A stretch of 64,000 nucleotides of DNA. Source: Aldehydirespirator sp965219165 (GTDB lineage Bacteria; Actinomycetota; Acidimicrobiia; Acidimicrobiales; Aldehydirespiratoraceae). Position numbers and translations under genes: made by a program. Positions within the stretch are counted from its first letter, which is position 1. Each line of letters opens with the position of its first letter. Location: NCBI GenBank assembly GCA_965219165.1, contig CBDCMW010000002.1, positions 2,480,001 through 2,544,000 of the forward strand, read 5' to 3'. Shown here piece after piece: positions 62,124 through 64,000 of the stretch. Below the pieces are notes generated by a model. That model saw nothing but the letters and a program-made list of their open reading frames with translations, was not told the DNA's origin and did no database searches.

Positions 62124-62210
62124 TCAGCTGCTCCAAGCGGTCGCGTGATCAGATCGCAGAGCGCTGCGGGACTGTCTGCCGGTTAGACACGGCAGGGGCC
62201 CGTCCCTTGG
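62124..62210 (-). pseudogene. Possible remnant of a hicB-like gene end
   Basis: On the minus strand the end of an open frame reads DHATAWSS and stop, preceded by DGPLP at the right distance. The intact HicB at 54.9 kb ends DSATAWSS, preceded by GEPLP. The DNA AGCTGCTCCAAGC-GTCGC is shared at both places with one mismatch. No N-terminal HicB sequence was seen here, so this is weak. Confidence 0.3.
62176..62195. terminator. Possible terminator hairpin after the ASCH gene
   Basis: CTGCCG and CGGCAG arms enclose an 8-nt loop, about 60 bp past the ASCH stop. No T-run follows, so the call is tentative. Confidence 0.35.
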
Positions 62211-62247
62211 GCGTGTCCTTGAAGCAGCCCGGGGCGGCGACGACCGG

Positions 62248-62625
62248 CTAGACGGGTCTCTGGAACACGGCCCAGGCGTCCTCGTCGTCGAGGATCTGTT
62301 TGGCGACTTCGAACGCCTCGTCCTCGCCAGGCTCCGCACGCGCCGCGGCGACCGCCTCCTCGAAGCGGGGATGCGGGACAGCCACCTGCTCCACACCCTC
62401 CCCCGCCGTCCGCCGCGACTGGCGTACAGCGAGGTTGGCCAGCTCGATGGGAGCCGACTCGGGGGTGGTGTGGATCGGAACCGCAATGAACCGGTTCCTC
62501 TCCAGTTCCAAAAGCCGGAGGATGTCGGGCCGAGCCATCAACGCCCAGTCTTGCTCGCTATACCCCGGTGCCGGCGAAGCGCCGTCGCGTGCGAATATCG
62601 CCGTCGGAGTGCCTTCCTGCTGCAT
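62248..62625 (-). CDS. Hypothetical protein, 125 residues
   Basis: No family was recognised. The protein is soluble and acidic, with no signal or membrane segment. Its middle reads DILRLLELERNRFIAVPIHT and its end is rich in Glu/Ala (EEAVAAARAEPGEDEAFEVA), probably helical. It lies on the same strand as the VOC gene, 49 bp downstream, in the accessory end of the window. Confidence 0.55.
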   Translation of the reverse strand: MQQEGTPTAIFARDGASPAPGYSEQDWALMARPDILRLLELERNRFIAVPIHTTPESAPIELANLAVRQSRRTAGEGVEQVAVPHPRFEEAVAAARAEPGEDEAFEVAKQILDDEDAWAVFQRPV

Positions 62626-62673
62626 CGAACTAGCAACCCCTCACTTGCTTGGGGTGTGAACCCGCTTCGGCTC

Positions 62674-63018
62674 TCACGCGGTACCCAGCAGTTCGATCCG
62701 GTTGCCGAACGGATCATCGACATACACCCGGAGGTGTCCATCTAGCGGATCGTGACTGACTCGACACCCAGCCTCCTCCAGGCGCTCGACGAGGCCGTCT
62801 AGACCCTCCACAACCAGAGCGGGATGGGCCTTGCGGGCTGGGCGGAACTCCGGATCGACACCGAGGTGGATCTTGACGCTCTCGTTCTCAAACCAGCAGC
62901 CGCCCCGCCGCTCCAGATGGGGCGGCTTGGGCACGCGCCGCAGACCCAACGGGCCCTCGTAGAACTCCTGCGCGGACGCCTCACCGCCCGCAGGCATGGC
63001 CAACTGGACATGGTCCAT
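62674..63018 (-). CDS. VOC (glyoxalase/bleomycin-resistance) family protein
   Basis: This protein of about 114 residues reads MDHVQLAMPAGGEASAQEFY, GLRRVPKPPHL, VKIHLGVDPEFRPARKAHPA and a C-terminal VYVDDPFGNRIELL. The fold has paired beta-alpha-beta-beta-beta modules that bind a metal. The substrate is unknown. GTG codons at 63024 and 63033 could also start it, adding a few residues usual in homologs (VVAMDHV). Confidence 0.85.
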   Translation of the reverse strand: MDHVQLAMPAGGEASAQEFYEGPLGLRRVPKPPHLERRGGCWFENESVKIHLGVDPEFRPARKAHPALVVEGLDGLVERLEEAGCRVSHDPLDGHLRVYVDDPFGNRIELLGTA

Positions 63019-63065
63019 CGCCACGACGGTCACGACGAGAGCCCGCCGACTTCCGCTTCCACAAC

Positions 63066-63794
63066 TCAGCCGCCCGCGCCGGGCTGGGTGAGCAGTGCGA
63101 TCCAGATCGAGACACTGGCCACCACGATGGTCGACACCACGATGTAGAGGTGCCACGCCTGCCTCCTGATGATCTCGGCCCGCTCCGTGGCGGCCTGGGC
63201 CAGCCCGGCTGCCATGGCCTTGGCCATCTCGGCCCTCTCGACCGCGGCCTGGGTCTTGATCTCAGCCCGCTCGACCGCGGCCTGGGTCTTGATCTCGGCC
63301 CTCTCGACCGCGGCCTCGGCCAGCCCGGCTGTCATGGCCTTGGCGATCTCGGCCCTCTCGACCGCGGCATGGGTCTTGATCTCGGCCCGCTCCGTGGCGG
63401 CCCGGGCCAGCCCGGCTGTCATGGCCTTGGCCATCTCGGCCCTCTCGACCGCGGCCTGGGCCAGCCCGGCTGCCATGGCCTTGGCCATCTCGGCCCTCTC
63501 GACCACGGCCTGGGTCTTGATCTCAGCCCGCTCGACCGCAGCCTGGGTCTTGATCTCGGCCCTCTCGACCGCGGCCTGGGCCAGCCCGGCGGTGACGACC
63601 TCCCTGATCTCTGCAAAACCGGCGGCCATGGCTGCGTTCGTCTCGGCTAGACCGGCCCGCAGGTCTTCTCTGGTGGCGACGTTGTCCCAGCCGCTGGGCG
63701 GCAGGTGCTGCATCAGGGTCTCCGCGTCATCTTGTCCCATGACTTGTGCCAAAGTGTTGAACATCGAGGTGCGCTGGGCGTGGGTGAGAGCCAT
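63066..63794 (-). CDS. Repeat-built coiled-coil membrane protein
   Basis: This 242-residue protein has a conserved-looking head (residues 1-60, with DAETLMQHLPPSGWDNVAT), a coiled coil of near-identical 11-residue (AAVERAEIKTQ) and 18-residue (AAVERAEMAKAMAAGLAQ) blocks, and one C-terminal transmembrane helix (LYIVVSTIVVASVSIWIALL). The 11/18 pattern (hendecad plus heptad) suits a straight or slightly right-handed coiled coil anchored at the membrane. It resembles DUF1640/CCDC90-like proteins in layout. Function unknown; repeat number is likely variable. Confidence 0.75.
   Translation of the reverse strand: MALTHAQRTSMFNTLAQVMGQDDAETLMQHLPPSGWDNVATREDLRAGLAETNAAMAAGFAEIREVVTAGLAQAAVERAEIKTQAAVERAEIKTQAVVERAEMAKAMAAGLAQAAVERAEMAKAMTAGLARAATERAEIKTHAAVERAEIAKAMTAGLAEAAVERAEIKTQAAVERAEIKTQAAVERAEMAKAMAAGLAQAATERAEIIRRQAWHLYIVVSTIVVASVSIWIALLTQPGAGG
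63178..63600. repeat. Nested 33-bp and 54-bp repeats in the coiled-coil gene
   Basis: About ten near-identical blocks of 33 bp or 54 bp, most with GCCCTCTCGACCGCGGCCTGG or a close variant, fill this stretch in frame. They encode the coiled-coil blocks of the membrane protein. Copies differ by few bases, which suggests recent expansion and shuffling. Confidence 0.9.
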
Positions 63795-64000
63795 CTTCGG
63801 TGCCCTTCAGTCAGCGGGTGCAGATGTGGGGGCGCCTCAGACGGCTGCTCCAAGGCCACCGGACGGTGGCTATATCCAACTATAACATACTAAAAGCCAT
63901 CAACTGCTATCCTACCCGTCGAGTACGCCATCGGGTTCGGCGCGGCCACCGCCCGACCGATCGGACCCGCCGCTGGCTCGGCCGCGTGATCGCCAACGAC
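63795..64000. other. Window end; no gene recognised
   Basis: The region begins with the promoter area of the coiled-coil gene, including an AT-rich stretch (63872-63900). The last 100 bp are GC-rich and may be the edge of another gene on either strand, but nothing could be identified. Confidence 0.4.

Noticed and set aside
63178..63600. Repeat array as a possible CRISPR or integron-like array
   Set aside because: The repeats are coding, in frame, and form a coiled coil; there are no unique spacers.

Overview
This is a GC-rich chromosomal window. Gene content and order (dapE-dapD-dapC, hflX-dapF-miaA-miaB, recA-cinA-pgsA-rimO, ftsK-rnj-dapA, dapB-pnp-rpsO, a Gram-positive-type LexA/GAAC-N4-GTTC regulon, imuA'-imuB-dnaE2, a coenzyme-B12 ribonucleotide reductase) point to an actinobacterium, most likely of the class Acidimicrobiia. 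That placement is inferred from gene content, not from a marker tree. No rRNA, tRNA, CRISPR array, insertion sequence or prophage was recognised.

Layout. 0-9.6 kb: the end of a phytanoyl-CoA-dioxygenase-like gene, lgt, a long acyl-CoA dehydrogenase, a YihY/BrkB membrane protein, two SnoaL/NTF2 genes, class II nrdJ and a RibD-C reductase. 9.7-11 kb: lexA, divergent from a membrane LysM gene, with three LexA boxes nearby. 11-19.7 kb: dapE-D-C, then miaB-miaA-dapF-hflX, all leftward. 19.8-21.7 kb: an AAA ATPase and a HicAB module. 21.7-31 kb: recA with a LexA box, msrB, a GNAT protein, cinA, pgsA, rimO, a CapA-type lipoprotein and a glutaminyl cyclase. 31-42.7 kb: a CaCA exchanger, ftsK, rnj, dapA, a RelE/HigB-type toxin-antitoxin pair, SURF1, dapB, pnp and rpsO. 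42.8-51.1 kb: a leftward catabolic and redox block (amidohydrolase, SDR, acyl-CoA synthetase, ArsC-family protein, ferredoxin, ferredoxin reductase), with an oligopeptide-binding lipoprotein beside it. 51.4-59.1 kb: an alpha/beta hydrolase and the SOS mutagenesis cassette imuA'-imuB-dnaE2, which carries a second HicAB module inside it. 59-64 kb: a CDGSH protein, then an accessory end with an AbiE-like pair, an ASCH protein, a VOC protein and a repeat-built coiled-coil membrane protein.

How it works together. Six DAP/lysine genes of the succinylase route (dapA, B, C, D, E, F) lie within 28 kb. The SOS response is almost self-contained: lexA, recA, the LysM protein (a candidate SOS division inhibitor), imuA' and dnaE2 each have a GAAC-N4-GTTC-type box. 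tRNA and ribosome modification (miaA, miaB, rimO, hflX) and RNA turnover (rnj, pnp) are also represented.

Most notable points. (1) The ArsC-family gene at 44.3-44.66 kb has an in-frame TGA exactly at the catalytic cysteine codon, followed by a GC-rich stem with a GGUC loop at bacterial SECIS distance: a candidate selenocysteine arsenate-reductase-like protein. (2) The mutasome genes look damaged: imuA' is frameshifted and imuB lacks its N-terminus, while dnaE2 is intact and has its own LexA box. (3) Several housekeeping genes (hflX, miaB, nrdJ, the LysM gene) carry in-frame tandem-repeat expansions. (4) A perfect 32-bp duplication has copied the ribosome-binding site and TTG start of lgt, creating an 11-codon overlapping mini-ORF.
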